This document shows positions 30,344-39,106 of a stretch of 39,207 nucleotides of DNA, in pieces. The notes beneath the pieces are model-generated. The model was not told the DNA's origin. It made no database searches and saw nothing but the letters and a program-made list of their open reading frames with translations. The DNA is from Ignavibacteriota bacterium. Its GTDB lineage: Bacteria; Bacteroidota; Ignavibacteria; UBA10030; UBA6906. Each line of letters opens with the position of its first letter. Positions within the stretch are counted from its first letter, which is position 1. The stretch lies in contig PMDK01000296.1 in assembly GCA_003154425.1 (NCBI GenBank), positions 1-39,207 of the forward strand, given 5' to 3'. A program made the translations under genes and the position numbers.

Positions 30344-33232
30344 TTATCCCCCGTGTGTCAGCTGCAGAAGGAGCGCTCGTGCCCGGGCCGCCCTGCGGTC
30401 GGACGCTTCCGCGCTTCTCCAGTACCGCAGCGCGGCATTCATGTGCGCGATTGCCTGTGGAGTCTGGCGGCGCGAAGCGAAGACCCTCCCGATGTCGACT
30501 TCGGTGTCGGGCCAGAGCCAGCGTGTCCAGGGACCCGTGCGGCGCACCGAGGAGAGGTACGCCAACATGATCTCTCCCCTGCTGGATAGAATGGACTCCA
30601 GAAGAGCCGCCGCGGCGGTGTCGGAGGTCTTTGCAGCGCAATTCGCAATCCCGAGCTGTGCCATATGGTAAAAGGGGTCTCCGGCCTGCACTTTCACCAC
30701 CGCCTCAAAATGCCGCCGTGCCTTTCCATAGTGTCCTTCCGACGCCATGATCGTTCCCCGGATCAGATCGAGAAATGCAGGGCGATACCTGAGAAACCAG
30801 GGATCAAGACTTTTCGCGCTCTCGAGCCGCGCGAGAATTCGTTCCGCATCCCGACGCATCCCCTCCCGTCCATAGCTCATGCCGACCAGGGCGAGATCAT
30901 AGAAGGGTGAAATGCTCAGTGCAGAGGCTTTCTCCATCTGCGCACGGAACTCTCCCGCTTTTCCCTCCGCGGCGGCGATCTCGCCGAGGAGGAAGTGAAA
31001 ATACGCCTCATCACCCGGTCTTCCCAGAGTGCGACAATCTCTGACGCCGTCGAGGCATATATTCCGGGCGGAAGTGAGAGACCCCCTGAAATACTCAAGC
31101 GAGCTCAGCACAACACGGATCTGGTTCCTCTGGTGCGCTTCCGCCGTTGCCAATGAACGCCCGAGGAGGGCCGCCGAGGAATCCAGGTCACCCTGCATCC
31201 ACAGAGTCAACGCAACGCTTATGTCAACGCCGACGTACCCGGGGCGAAGGCTCTGTGCCTTTCGCAGGAAGACCATCGCCTCTGCAGGCTTCCCGATCAG
31301 TGCAAGGGCATACCCTGAATTGTGACTGCAATTCTCTTCGCTTTCCGGGTACAATGAGACAGCCCTGGCATTCGCTTCCAGGGCAGCCCTCGTCTCCCCC
31401 GCAAACATGGACAGGTGCCCGAGCAGGACGAAGGGATATGCGTCGTAGGGATATCGCGCCGTGAGTTGCTGGATCTGCTCGCTCGCCTTCTGAAAATCCA
31501 ACTCGAACGACGGGCCGTAGTAGGTCGCAAGGATCTCCAAACGCTCCCTTTCCGTCACCCTGTGAATCAGGGGGAGGATGCGGCTGTGATACACGACGGC
31601 GAGGCTGTCGCTGCCGCTCTTCCGGTAGTCGTATGAGAGCTCGCTTATCGCCATCACGAATTCCGAATCGATCGTGACCGCTTTCTGATTGAGGAGCGCG
31701 GCTTCCCTGTACATGCCGTCGTTCGCAAGCTGATCTGCCCTGGAATAGAGCTCGAGCGCCTCGAGCGAGGACGTTGTCGCCTCCGGAAGCGGGGAGTTCG
31801 CCTTCGAGATCTGCGCGACGGTCTCCCCAAGGCCTTTCCTCACACGCCCGCTCAGCCTGTCCATTGCGGAGAGGACATCTTCGATCCTCGGGACTTCCTC
31901 ATGAGGAAGGTCAACGGTGGTTCCTGTCGAGGCATCAATTATCGCGGCGGTGAGGACGTACGTCGAGCCCAGCCTCGTGACATTCCCCGCCACAACGGCG
32001 CGGGCCCCTTCGCGCCGCGCAACGGCGATCGCCGTCCGGTCATCCAGGGGGCTTGATTGGAGCACCCGCAGCAGCTCCCGCGCCGTCGAGACCCGATCGG
32101 CGGAAAGAACGTTGAACTGTGTAGATTCGCGAAGCTTGACTCTGAGGGCCTCCGTCAGCGAGTGGTTAAAGACAGAATCACCAGTCCGATTGTCGAAGTC
32201 GGCCACGACGAGAAAGTCAGATTGTTTAAGGAGGACGGAGCGCGCCGGGGCCAGAACCCACACGAGCGCGGCGGCAACCGCCACCGCGGCGACGAGGATC
32301 GCCTTATGGAGAGCGGTGGTGGGCCGGACAATGGATCGAAACAGACCCGCGAATTGATGAACGCTCGACGAGGACGGCCGTGGAGATTCCGCAGAGGAGG
32401 ATGCCCGGGACGCCGGCACTGAAGTCTTTGCAATCCTCCGCAATTCGACGAGCATTTCGGCCGCGGATTGATAGCGTTCGACCGGATCCTTCTTTAATGC
32501 GCGAAGTACCAGAGCTACAAGGTCCGGAGGGAGTCCAGGGCGGACATCCCCGATCGGCTGAGGTTCTCCGCTGAGCACCAGGTATATGAGGGCCGCGTCA
32601 TGGTCCCCCATGAACGGAAGCCTCCCTGTGAGCATCTCATAAAGGACGACCCCGAATGAAAAGATATCCGCGCGCGCGTCAATCGTTCCGCCCAGGATTT
32701 GCTCCGGGGCCATGTACCCGAGCGTCCCGATCATCCGGGAACCCCTGGTGAGCCGCAAAGACCCTTTCAGCTTTGCCAGTCCGAAATCCATCACCTTGAC
32801 CTGATTCCGGACATTGATCATGATGTTCTCGGATTTGACGTCCCGGTGGACGATCCCCAGCCGATGCGCTTCCTGGAGCGCCTCGGCGGTCTGAATCGCG
32901 TAGCTCAGGCACTCCCCCACCGGGAGACCCGTGCCACCGGCATGGCGGGCGATCCTCTCCCGCAAATTCACCCCATCCACATACTCCATCACAATGAACT
33001 GCTGATCCCCCTCCCGTTCGATCCCATGGACAATGCAGACATTGGGATGGTTAAGCGTTGCGGCAGCACGAGCCTCCTGAAGGAACCGGGAACGGTCCGC
33101 CTCGGTGGCGGCAAGATGCGCGGGGAGGAATTTCAACGCGACGGTTCGATTGAGCATGGTGTCTTCAGCCTTGAAGACAACGCCCATACCGCCTTCGCCG
33201 ACTTTATTGAGGATTTTGTAGTGAGAAACCAT
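30344..33232 (-). CDS. transmembrane Ser/Thr kinase with TolB-like and TPR domains
   Basis: The protein has 962 residues from the ATG at 33232; a GTG four codons earlier is possible. Kinase domain ~6-270: VGEGGMGVVF (glycine loop), Lys34 (VALKFL), HRDVKSEN (129-136), DFG (149-151), APE (175-177); all catalytic residues are present. A Ser/Pro linker leads to one membrane helix (~311-329). Residues ~337-450 (FLVVADFDNRTGDSVF, ARAVVAGNVTRLGSTYVLTAAI) resemble the TolB-N/FlgO-like domain, followed by TPR helices to the end. Kinase inside, sensor or scaffold outside. It probably phosphorylates regulators in response to envelope signals; targets are unknown. The lipoprotein gene follows. Confidence 0.93.
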   Translation of the reverse strand: MVSHYKILNKVGEGGMGVVFKAEDTMLNRTVALKFLPAHLAATEADRSRFLQEARAAATLNHPNVCIVHGIEREGDQQFIVMEYVDGVNLRERIARHAGGTGLPVGECLSYAIQTAEALQEAHRLGIVHRDVKSENIMINVRNQVKVMDFGLAKLKGSLRLTRGSRMIGTLGYMAPEQILGGTIDARADIFSFGVVLYEMLTGRLPFMGDHDAALIYLVLSGEPQPIGDVRPGLPPDLVALVLRALKKDPVERYQSAAEMLVELRRIAKTSVPASRASSSAESPRPSSSSVHQFAGLFRSIVRPTTALHKAILVAAVAVAAALVWVLAPARSVLLKQSDFLVVADFDNRTGDSVFNHSLTEALRVKLRESTQFNVLSADRVSTARELLRVLQSSPLDDRTAIAVARREGARAVVAGNVTRLGSTYVLTAAIIDASTGTTVDLPHEEVPRIEDVLSAMDRLSGRVRKGLGETVAQISKANSPLPEATTSSLEALELYSRADQLANDGMYREAALLNQKAVTIDSEFVMAISELSYDYRKSGSDSLAVVYHSRILPLIHRVTERERLEILATYYGPSFELDFQKASEQIQQLTARYPYDAYPFVLLGHLSMFAGETRAALEANARAVSLYPESEENCSHNSGYALALIGKPAEAMVFLRKAQSLRPGYVGVDISVALTLWMQGDLDSSAALLGRSLATAEAHQRNQIRVVLSSLEYFRGSLTSARNICLDGVRDCRTLGRPGDEAYFHFLLGEIAAAEGKAGEFRAQMEKASALSISPFYDLALVGMSYGREGMRRDAERILARLESAKSLDPWFLRYRPAFLDLIRGTIMASEGHYGKARRHFEAVVKVQAGDPFYHMAQLGIANCAAKTSDTAAAALLESILSSRGEIMLAYLSSVRRTGPWTRWLWPDTEVDIGRVFASRRQTPQAIAHMNAALRYWRSAEASDRRAARARALLLQLTHGG

Positions 33233-33292
33233 CGATGGGGCCACGGGAGACCTTTGCCGGGAGAGGTCGCATACGTTCTGCCATGTGGCAAA

Positions 33293-33338
33293 GCACCTCC
33301 CCTACGGCTCCGGCAGAGAGACCGGAGAAGGGAGATGC
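33293..33338 (-). other. two-tier stem-loop in the kinase mRNA leader
   Basis: On the mRNA strand, GCATCTCCC (33338-33330) pairs with GGGAGGTGC (33301-33293) with one U-G pair, and CTCCGG (33327-33322) pairs with CCGGAG (33313-33308) around an 8-nt loop. It lies ~60 nt before the start codon. No U-tract follows. The gap 33233-33496 holds this, two promoters and an inverted repeat. Confidence 0.5.
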
Positions 33339-33361
33339 CGTCCAGGGAACGTGGCTGCCGG

Positions 33362-33390
33362 AAGATATCGGGATGAACGGGAAATTGCAA
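33362..33390 (-). promoter_or_regulatory. house-type promoter of the kinase operon
   Basis: Minus strand TTGCAA (33390-33385), 17 bp, TATCTT (33367-33362); start near 33355, leader of about 123 nt containing the stem-loop at 33293-33338. Confidence 0.6.
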
Positions 33391-33417
33391 CCTCTTCTTG
33401 AAGAATCCGGATTGCAG

Positions 33418-33469
33418 CGGGAGCATTGCCTTTTCAGCGGGATCGTCGCACATTGTACCGATGCTCCCG
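33418..33469. repeat. 9-bp perfect inverted repeat flanking the barrel promoter
   Basis: CGGGAGCAT (33418-33426) and ATGCTCCCG (33461-33469) are exact reverse complements, 34 bp apart, bracketing the weak promoter at 33426-33454. This could be a pair of operator half-sites. Confidence 0.4.
33426..33454 (+). promoter_or_regulatory. weak house-type promoter of the barrel/ABC/LolA-like operon
   Basis: TTGCCT (33426-33431), 17 bp, CACATT (33449-33454), one base off the TACATT form seen elsewhere; start near 33461, leader ~36 nt. Confidence 0.4.
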
Positions 33470-33496
33470 GGATATTTTCACAGGGATGAATACCCG

Positions 33497-34645
33497 ATGT
33501 CAGCTTCGATTGGACGGGCCGTTTGCTGCACTCTGCTGCTGCACCTCGCGCAAACGGCCCCGTCACAAACGGGAGAGTTGCACGGCCAGGCCTCCGGATG
33601 GCTTACGGCGAATCCCGACGCCTCCCCCCTTTTTCAGACAGGATTGCGCTACATTCCGGACATCCTGATCAAGAAAGAGGTGAGCGACGGGTTCAATGCC
33701 GATATGGAGCTGTCGCTCAACTCATACGCGGCAGCCCGCGCTGCAGCAAATGACCATCCCCGGTATGAATGGAACGCCAGGCTGTACCGCGCGTGGCTCC
33801 GCCTCTCGACGGACAGGTTTGAGGCTCGGGTCGGTCTGCAGAAAATCAACTTTGGCTCGGCCCTGCTGCTGCGGCCTCTGATGTGGTTCGACAGGCTTGA
33901 CCCTCGCGATCCGCTCCAGCTCACCGACGGAGTCTATGGACTGCTGGCACGATATTACTTTCCCGATAACGCGAACGTCTGGCTATGGGGACTCTACGGC
34001 AACAACGAAACAAAAGGATGGGAGCTGGCGCCGACGGAGAACAAGACTCTCGAATACGGGGGAAGGGCCCAATCGCCTTTGTGGACCGGCGAAGTCGGTG
34101 TCACGTTTCACCACCGGCGGGCGGATCTGAGTCCCCTGATATCGATTCCGAATGGCACGGGGGGCACCGTCGTTCCGGAAGACCGGCTGGGAATCGACGG
34201 GAAGTGGGATATCGGCATCGGCGTCTGGCTGGAAGCGGTACTGATTCGCCAGGAGAGTGACATTCCCGGGGAGAGATACCAGCGGCAGGGGACTGCGGGA
34301 GCAGATTATACATTCCCCGTCGGGAACGGTCTGTACGCCGCAACGGAGTATTTCCGGTCTGACAACCCGAGCGGACCTTTTGCCGCTGCCGCGGGGGCCG
34401 GGTTCTCTGCACTGTCACTGAACTACCCGGTTGACCTGCTCGATCAGGTATCGGTCATCGTCTACCGCGACTGGAGGAATCACGAATGGTATCGCCTGAT
34501 TACCTGGCAGCGGACGTACGACAACTGGAGCTTCTATCTCCTCGGGTTCTGGAATCCCGAGAATATCCAGATCTTTCGCAGTCAGGCCGGCGCGAATCCC
34601 CTTGCAGGGACCGGATTTCAATTCATGCTCATATTCAATCACTGA
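33497..34645 (+). CDS. outer-membrane beta-barrel protein, first gene of the transport operon
   Basis: The protein has 382 residues from the ATG at 33497; this start puts a signal peptide (AVCCTLLLHLAQTAPS) at the N-terminus, which upstream in-frame starts would not. The mature part is a run of amphipathic strands with aromatic ends and short polar turns (ANVWLWGLYGNNETKGWEL, WTGEVGVTFHHRRADL, WSFYLLGFWNPENI), ending in FQFMLIFNH with an aromatic near the C-terminus, as the BAM machine requires. No family is named with confidence; the layout recalls DUF1302-like or alginate-porin-like barrels. It lies 63 bp before the ABC ATPase gene on the same strand, so it is likely the outer-membrane part of that system. 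Confidence 0.8.
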   Translation: MSASIGRAVCCTLLLHLAQTAPSQTGELHGQASGWLTANPDASPLFQTGLRYIPDILIKKEVSDGFNADMELSLNSYAAARAAANDHPRYEWNARLYRAWLRLSTDRFEARVGLQKINFGSALLLRPLMWFDRLDPRDPLQLTDGVYGLLARYYFPDNANVWLWGLYGNNETKGWELAPTENKTLEYGGRAQSPLWTGEVGVTFHHRRADLSPLISIPNGTGGTVVPEDRLGIDGKWDIGIGVWLEAVLIRQESDIPGERYQRQGTAGADYTFPVGNGLYAATEYFRSDNPSGPFAAAAGAGFSALSLNYPVDLLDQVSVIVYRDWRNHEWYRLITWQRTYDNWSFYLLGFWNPENIQIFRSQAGANPLAGTGFQFMLIFNH

Positions 34646-34708
34646 GCGGAGAGAGGGGTTCCTCCGGGAGCCTTTTCTGATCACTGTGAACTAACAGCGG
34701 AACCGTAC

Positions 34709-35419
34709 ATGGAAAATTCGGTCCTGATAAGGACACACGACCTCGACAAAATCTACTCTCTTGGTCTCACGGACCTGAAGGCGCTGGACCGGATCACTCT
34801 GTCCGTGGCACGAGGCGAATTCGTCGGTTTCGTCGGCCCGAGCGGTTCAGGCAAGACGACCCTCCTCAACATCATCGGGTCCCTCGATGTGCCGACCAGC
34901 GGGAGCGCCGAGGTGCTGGGTCGAAGAATCGAGTCTCTTTCACACAAAGAGTCCGCGGGTCTGCGCAATCGTCACATCGGCTTCATCTTTCAGACATTCA
35001 ATCTGCTCCCGGTGTACACGGTGTACGAGAACGTCGAGTTTCCCCTGCTCCTGCAGGGAATGGAGTCCTCCCGGCGCAAGCAGCTTGTCGGGGACGCGCT
35101 CGAATGGGTCGGCCTCGCCGATCGCGCCGATTCCAGGCCGGCCCAGCTCTCGGGCGGGCAAAGCCAGCGTGTCGCGATCGCACGGGCGATCGTCAAGCAG
35201 CCGGAAATCGTACTGGCCGATGAGCCGACCGCGAATCTCGATGCGGCGAATTCCCACCATATCATGAAAACGATGGCGCAGTTGAACGAAGACCTCAAGA
35301 CGACGTTTATTTTTGCCACCCACGACGAAAAGGTGATCGGCTATCTGAAGCGTAAAATCACGCTCGTCGACGGGAAAATCGCCAAAGACGAAACCGTTGA
35401 AAAAACCACTGCCGGGTGA
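34709..35419 (+). CDS. LolD/MacB-type ABC ATPase
   Basis: The protein has 236 residues. Walker A is GPSGSGKT (43-50), signature LSGGQ (147-151), Walker B ends in DEPTANLD (171-178), and the switch His is 205 (ATHDEKV). [20 protein letters not shown] after the Q-loop is characteristic of the LolD/MacB/FtsE class, which drives mechanical transmission by FtsX-type permeases instead of moving a solute through a pore. It powers the two permeases that follow; its stop overlaps the first one (GTGA). Confidence 0.93.
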   Translation: MENSVLIRTHDLDKIYSLGLTDLKALDRITLSVARGEFVGFVGPSGSGKTTLLNIIGSLDVPTSGSAEVLGRRIESLSHKESAGLRNRHIGFIFQTFNLLPVYTVYENVEFPLLLQGMESSRRKQLVGDALEWVGLADRADSRPAQLSGGQSQRVAIARAIVKQPEIVLADEPTANLDAANSHHIMKTMAQLNEDLKTTFIFATHDEKVIGYLKRKITLVDGKIAKDETVEKTTAG

Positions 35420-36600
35420 GGCACACCGTGCTTATACCTAAACTCGCCCTTAGAAACATCCTGAGCGCAGGCCTCAGGACCTGGCTCAGCGTCCTGGCGC
35501 TCTCCTTCTCGTTCGTGGCAATCATTTTCCTGCAAGGCGTGTATGACGGATTGAACGATCAGGTGGAGCGCGCGACCGTGGAAGCCCAGTACGGGGGCGG
35601 ACAATACTGGCAAAAGGCCTACGATCCTTACGATCCGCTGTCGCTGGAGGACGCTCACGCACCCATTCCGCCGCAGCTGCAGGAGCTGACGGCCGGGGGA
35701 GGAGCGGCCCCCATCCTCATCCGGACGGCGACGATCTATCCTCAGGGACGGTTCCGGTCGATACTCCTCAAAGGGATCGATCCCGATCAGAAGGTGCTCT
35801 CAGTCCCTTCCACCGCACTCCGCTCCCTCGAAAACGTGATTCCGGGTCTGATCGGGAGCAGAATGGCAAAGAGTGCAGGCCTGAAGAAGGGTGACGTGGT
35901 GACAGTCCAGTGGCGGGACGTTCATGGGACGTTCGACGCACGGGACGTGACAATCGCGGAAGTATTCAGAACCAACGTGCAGGACGTCGACAACGACCAG
36001 ATCTGGATTCCGCTGGAACGGCTGCAGGCATTCACCCGAATGGAGAACCAGGCGACGATCGTGGTACTGAAGAAGGACGTCCTCCCGGTCACCGATCCAC
36101 CCGGATGGGAGTTCAAGGATTCCGGATTCCTTCTCCGTGACCTCCGCTCGCTCGTGAAGATGAAAAGCGTTCAGGGGAGCGTAATGTACCTCCTCCTTCT
36201 TTTCCTCGCGATGCTGGCGATCTTCGACACGCAGGTCCTCTCCATCTGGCGCCGGAGGAAGGAGATGGGAACACTCATGGCCCTCGGGATGACACGGACC
36301 CAGGTGATTGAGTTGTTTACGATGGAGGGGGCCCTCCACGGAGTCCTTGCTGCGCTGGTCGCAGCGATCTACGGGATCCCCCTGCTCGCGTACGCCGCCG
36401 GCAGGGGCTTCGATCTGCCAATCGCGACCGACAACTTCGGGTTCGCCATCGGCGAGAAGCTCTTCCCGGCATACTCCCCCGCGCTCGTCGCGGGCACGAC
36501 GCTCCTGGTCTGTATCGTGACGACGATCGTCAGCTATCTGCCGACGAGGAAGATCGCCGATCTCAAGCCCGCGGATGCGCTCCGGGGGAGGCTCTCATGA
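35416..36600 (+). CDS. FtsX/MacB-type ABC permease 1 (LolC/E-like)
   Basis: The protein has 394 residues from the GTG at 35416, which overlaps the ATPase stop. Topology is that of type VII ABC proteins: one helix near residues 18-38 (WLSVLALSFSFVAIIFLQ), a large periplasmic domain (~40-250), then three helices at about 255-275, 305-325 and 350-375. The cytoplasmic segment IWRRRKEMGTLMALGMTRTQVIELF is the FtsX-domain coupling region. Together with the second permease it probably forms a heterodimer like LolC/LolE. Confidence 0.9.
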   Translation: MRHTVLIPKLALRNILSAGLRTWLSVLALSFSFVAIIFLQGVYDGLNDQVERATVEAQYGGGQYWQKAYDPYDPLSLEDAHAPIPPQLQELTAGGGAAPILIRTATIYPQGRFRSILLKGIDPDQKVLSVPSTALRSLENVIPGLIGSRMAKSAGLKKGDVVTVQWRDVHGTFDARDVTIAEVFRTNVQDVDNDQIWIPLERLQAFTRMENQATIVVLKKDVLPVTDPPGWEFKDSGFLLRDLRSLVKMKSVQGSVMYLLLLFLAMLAIFDTQVLSIWRRRKEMGTLMALGMTRTQVIELFTMEGALHGVLAALVAAIYGIPLLAYAAGRGFDLPIATDNFGFAIGEKLFPAYSPALVAGTTLLVCIVTTIVSYLPTRKIADLKPADALRGRLS

Positions 36601-37892
36601 TATCTTTCCTGTTCAAGGGTCTCCTGCGCGATCGTACCCGGTCCCTCTTTCCTCTCCTCACTGTGCTGTCAGGCGTGGTCCTGACCGTCTTCCTCCACGC
36701 CTGGCTGAACGGCTCGATCTCGTCCTTGATCCAATCGACAGCGCACTTCAGCACCGGACACGTGCGGGTGATGACACGGGCGTACGCAAAGGAGAGCGGT
36801 CAAATCCCCAACGATCTGGCGCTGCTGGGAATCGATACTCTCATGGCGGAACTGAAGGCTGAGTATCCGGACCTCCTCTGGACTCCGCGAATCAAATTCG
36901 GCGGGCTCCTGGATATTCCGGACGCGAAGGGGGAAACAAGGGCGCAGACCCCCGTGAGCGGATTGGGGGTTGATCTTCTCGCTCCTGAGAGTCCTGAATG
37001 GAGAGTTCTCAACATCCGGCAGGCCATCGTGAAGGGGCGCGTTCCCTCACATCACGCGGAGGTGCTGATCGGCGAGGATCTGGCGGAGAAGCTCCGGGTC
37101 CAGCCGGGCGATACCGCGACATTGATCAGCTCGACGATGTACGGCAGCATGAGCGTCGCCAACTTCGTCATTGCCGGGACGGTCCGGTTCGGCATTGTCG
37201 CCATGGACAAGAGCACGGTGATCGCCGACCTGTCGGATGTTCAACAGGCTCTGGATATGCAGCGCGGGGCCGGGGAGATTTTCGGCTTCTTTGCAGACGA
37301 TCTGTATCACGAAGAGCGGGGCGACGCCGTGACTCTGGATTTCAACCGGCGCCATGCGTTTTCACCGAAAGACACGCTCGCAGGAGATGCGTCGTTTTCC
37401 CCCGTCATGGGGACACTTCGCACGGAAAGCGGGCTGGCCGATTATCTCGATTACGTCGGAGTGTTCTCCGGGGTTATCATCGGAGTTTTTGTGGCCGCCA
37501 TGTCTATCGTCCTCTGGAACGCCGGTTTGACGGGGAGTCTCCGGCGATACGGAGAAATCGGCATCCGGCTGGCGGTCGGAGAGGACAAGACGCATATCTA
37601 CGTCTCCTTGCTTGCCGAGTCGCTTATGATCGGTTTCATCGGCTCCGTCCTCGGCACGCTCGTCGGTCTGGCGGTCGCCTATTACGGCCAGGTGAAGGGA
37701 TTCGACATCGGGTCGGTGTTGAAGGAAAGCACGATGATGATCCCCAGTCTCATACGTGCCCGCATCACGCCGACCACCTTCGTGATAGGGTTCCTGCCGG
37801 GCCTGCTTGCCACGTTTCTGGGAACGGCAATTTCCGGTATCGGCATATACAGGCGGCAGACATCGCAATTATTCAAGGAGCTCGAATCATGA
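36597..37892 (+). CDS. FtsX/MacB-type ABC permease 2 (LolC/E-like)
   Basis: The protein has 431 residues; the ATG overlaps the stop of permease 1 by 4 bp. It has the same four-helix type VII plan: a first helix (~11-38), a periplasmic domain (~40-275), then helices at about 280-300, 330-355 and 390-420, with the FtsX-domain segment SLRRYGEIGIRLAVGEDKTHIYVSL in between. The two permeases differ in their periplasmic domains, fitting a heterodimer with separate contact surfaces for cargo and carrier. The next gene overlaps its stop. Confidence 0.9.
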   Translation: MISFLFKGLLRDRTRSLFPLLTVLSGVVLTVFLHAWLNGSISSLIQSTAHFSTGHVRVMTRAYAKESGQIPNDLALLGIDTLMAELKAEYPDLLWTPRIKFGGLLDIPDAKGETRAQTPVSGLGVDLLAPESPEWRVLNIRQAIVKGRVPSHHAEVLIGEDLAEKLRVQPGDTATLISSTMYGSMSVANFVIAGTVRFGIVAMDKSTVIADLSDVQQALDMQRGAGEIFGFFADDLYHEERGDAVTLDFNRRHAFSPKDTLAGDASFSPVMGTLRTESGLADYLDYVGVFSGVIIGVFVAAMSIVLWNAGLTGSLRRYGEIGIRLAVGEDKTHIYVSLLAESLMIGFIGSVLGTLVGLAVAYYGQVKGFDIGSVLKESTMMIPSLIRARITPTTFVIGFLPGLLATFLGTAISGIGIYRRQTSQLFKELES

Positions 37893-38626
37893 TCCGTTCA
37901 CTCCCGCTGCTTCTCGCCCTGTCCGCGCTCCCATTCAGGCTGCAGGGGCCATCAGGGGACGAACTCCTTCGAAAAGTCGATCAGAACATGTTCTCGGAGA
38001 AGAAGATCGTCCTCTCGCGCATGGTGATACACGGGCGGCGTGAAACCAGGACGGTGGAATCGAAGTCCTGGCAGCGGGGCACGAGTGAATCGTACACGGA
38101 GTTTCTCGCCCCGGCCCGTGAAAAGGGAACGAAGATGCTGAAACTCACCGATATGCTCTGGGAGTTTTCTCCCTCCACCGACCGGACGATCATGATTTCC
38201 GGCCACATGCTCCGACAGTCGCTCATGGGCTCGGACCTTTCCTACGAGGACATGATGGAGGACCCGCACCTGCCCAACCTCTATTCGGCGACGGTCGCAT
38301 CGCAGGAATTGCTCAGAGGCAGGGACTGCTGGGTCCTCGATCTGAAATCGAAGAAAGAGGATATCGCGTACGACCACCGCCAGATATGGGTGGACAAGGA
38401 GCGGTATCTGGCTCTCAGGGAGAACCTCTATGCGAAAAGCGGCAGGCTTTTGAAGACCGCGGACGTGCGTGAGGTCATGCGCGTCCAGAACCACTGGCTC
38501 GCAAAATCACTTCTTTACAAGGATGTGCTCAAAGAGGGGGAGGGGACGGAATTTTACGTCGATTCTCTGAAACTTGATGCGCAGATCCCAGACTATCTCT
38601 TTTCGAAAGCGGCACTGCGGCGATAA
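37889..38626 (+). CDS. LolA-like outer-membrane lipoprotein-sorting protein
   Basis: The protein has 245 residues from the ATG at 37889 (AAGGAG 8 nt upstream, ATGA overlap with permease 2). The signal peptide (LPLLLALSALPFRLQG) is cleaved near residue 20. GDELLRKVDQNMFSEKK and the following strands (RTVESKSWQRG, YTEFLAPAREKGTKMLKL, MLWEFSPSTDRTIMIS, QELLRGRDCWVLDLKSK, WVDKERYLALRENLYAKSG) follow the LolA-like half-barrel fold of PF17131-type proteins, periplasmic carriers of acylated cargo. Within this operon it probably carries lipid or lipoprotein from the permeases to the barrel. Its last 34 bases overlap the 3' end of the convergent MmcQ gene. Confidence 0.88.
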   Translation: MIRSLPLLLALSALPFRLQGPSGDELLRKVDQNMFSEKKIVLSRMVIHGRRETRTVESKSWQRGTSESYTEFLAPAREKGTKMLKLTDMLWEFSPSTDRTIMISGHMLRQSLMGSDLSYEDMMEDPHLPNLYSATVASQELLRGRDCWVLDLKSKKEDIAYDHRQIWVDKERYLALRENLYAKSGRLLKTADVREVMRVQNHWLAKSLLYKDVLKEGEGTEFYVDSLKLDAQIPDYLFSKAALRR

Positions 38627-38952
38627 AGAGAAGGATTCACGCGCCGCGCAGCGTCGGCCCACGCCGCTTCGAGCGCCGCGCGAAGCGATTCGCTCCTTAC
38701 GGCGCGAAGATTGACATTTGTGGCACCCCGACGGCCCCAGGCACCCTTGAGAGGCGCGAAGACTTCAGGTTCAGCAGCCACAAATACCGCCTGTCGCCCC
38801 GGCGCAAGCCTGACCATTCCCCAGGATTTATCCGGGTACCCGAGTGTGGCGAAGATCTTTCCGGACACCCTAAAATCCGGGTGATGCATATGAGAAGCCT
38901 CCGTCACCCCAGGGAGACTCAGCGCTATTTTGCGAAATCCTTTTGCAGTCAT
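38593..38952 (-). CDS. MmcQ/YjbR-family (DUF419) protein
   Basis: The protein has 119 residues and is cytosolic. The family marks are in order: an N-terminal helix (FRKIALSLPGVTEASHMHHPDFRVSGKIFATLG), the WGMVRLAP strand, then LKGAWGRRGATNVNL and the helix ESLRAALEAAWADAAR. Members have a CyaY-like or double-wing fold and are often called DNA-binding, but no activity is established. GGGA lies upstream of the ATG. It has its own promoter and overlaps the LolA-like gene by 34 bases, tail to tail. Confidence 0.87.
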   Translation of the reverse strand: MTAKGFRKIALSLPGVTEASHMHHPDFRVSGKIFATLGYPDKSWGMVRLAPGRQAVFVAAEPEVFAPLKGAWGRRGATNVNLRAVRSESLRAALEAAWADAARRVNPSLYRRSAAFEKR

Positions 38953-39006
38953 AATGTCCCGTTGAGTTGCGCAATTCGAGATTAAAGAGTCCGGTGCGCC
39001 AGGCGA

Positions 39007-39035
39007 AAGTTAACGTACGATATTCAAACCATCAA
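39007..39035 (-). promoter_or_regulatory. house-type promoter of the MmcQ/YjbR gene
   Basis: Minus strand TTGATG (39035-39030), 17 bp, TAACTT (39012-39007); start near 39000, leader ~48 nt. Confidence 0.55.
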
Positions 39036-39052
39036 ACAACTCTCCTTCCGGC

Positions 39053-39106
39053 CTATCCCTTAAAGAAAGAGGAAATCCCCCGACAGTAGTACTCCATCTC
39101 CTTCAT
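39053..39106 (-). CDS. possible 17-residue ORF coupled to the upstream membrane protein
   Basis: The ATG at 39106 shares its A with the TGA of the upstream gene (TGATG) and the frame encodes 17 residues (MKEMEYYCRGISSFFKG). The stop-start overlap is the same kind used by real gene pairs here, but the peptide is tiny, has no recognised family and could be chance. Confidence 0.25.
   Translation of the reverse strand: MKEMEYYCRGISSFFKG

Noticed and set aside
36998-37888. N-terminal extension of the LolA-like protein by 297 codons
   Set aside because: It lies out of frame within permease 2, is Arg-rich and has no domain; the ATG at 37889 has AAGGAG and a signal peptide.
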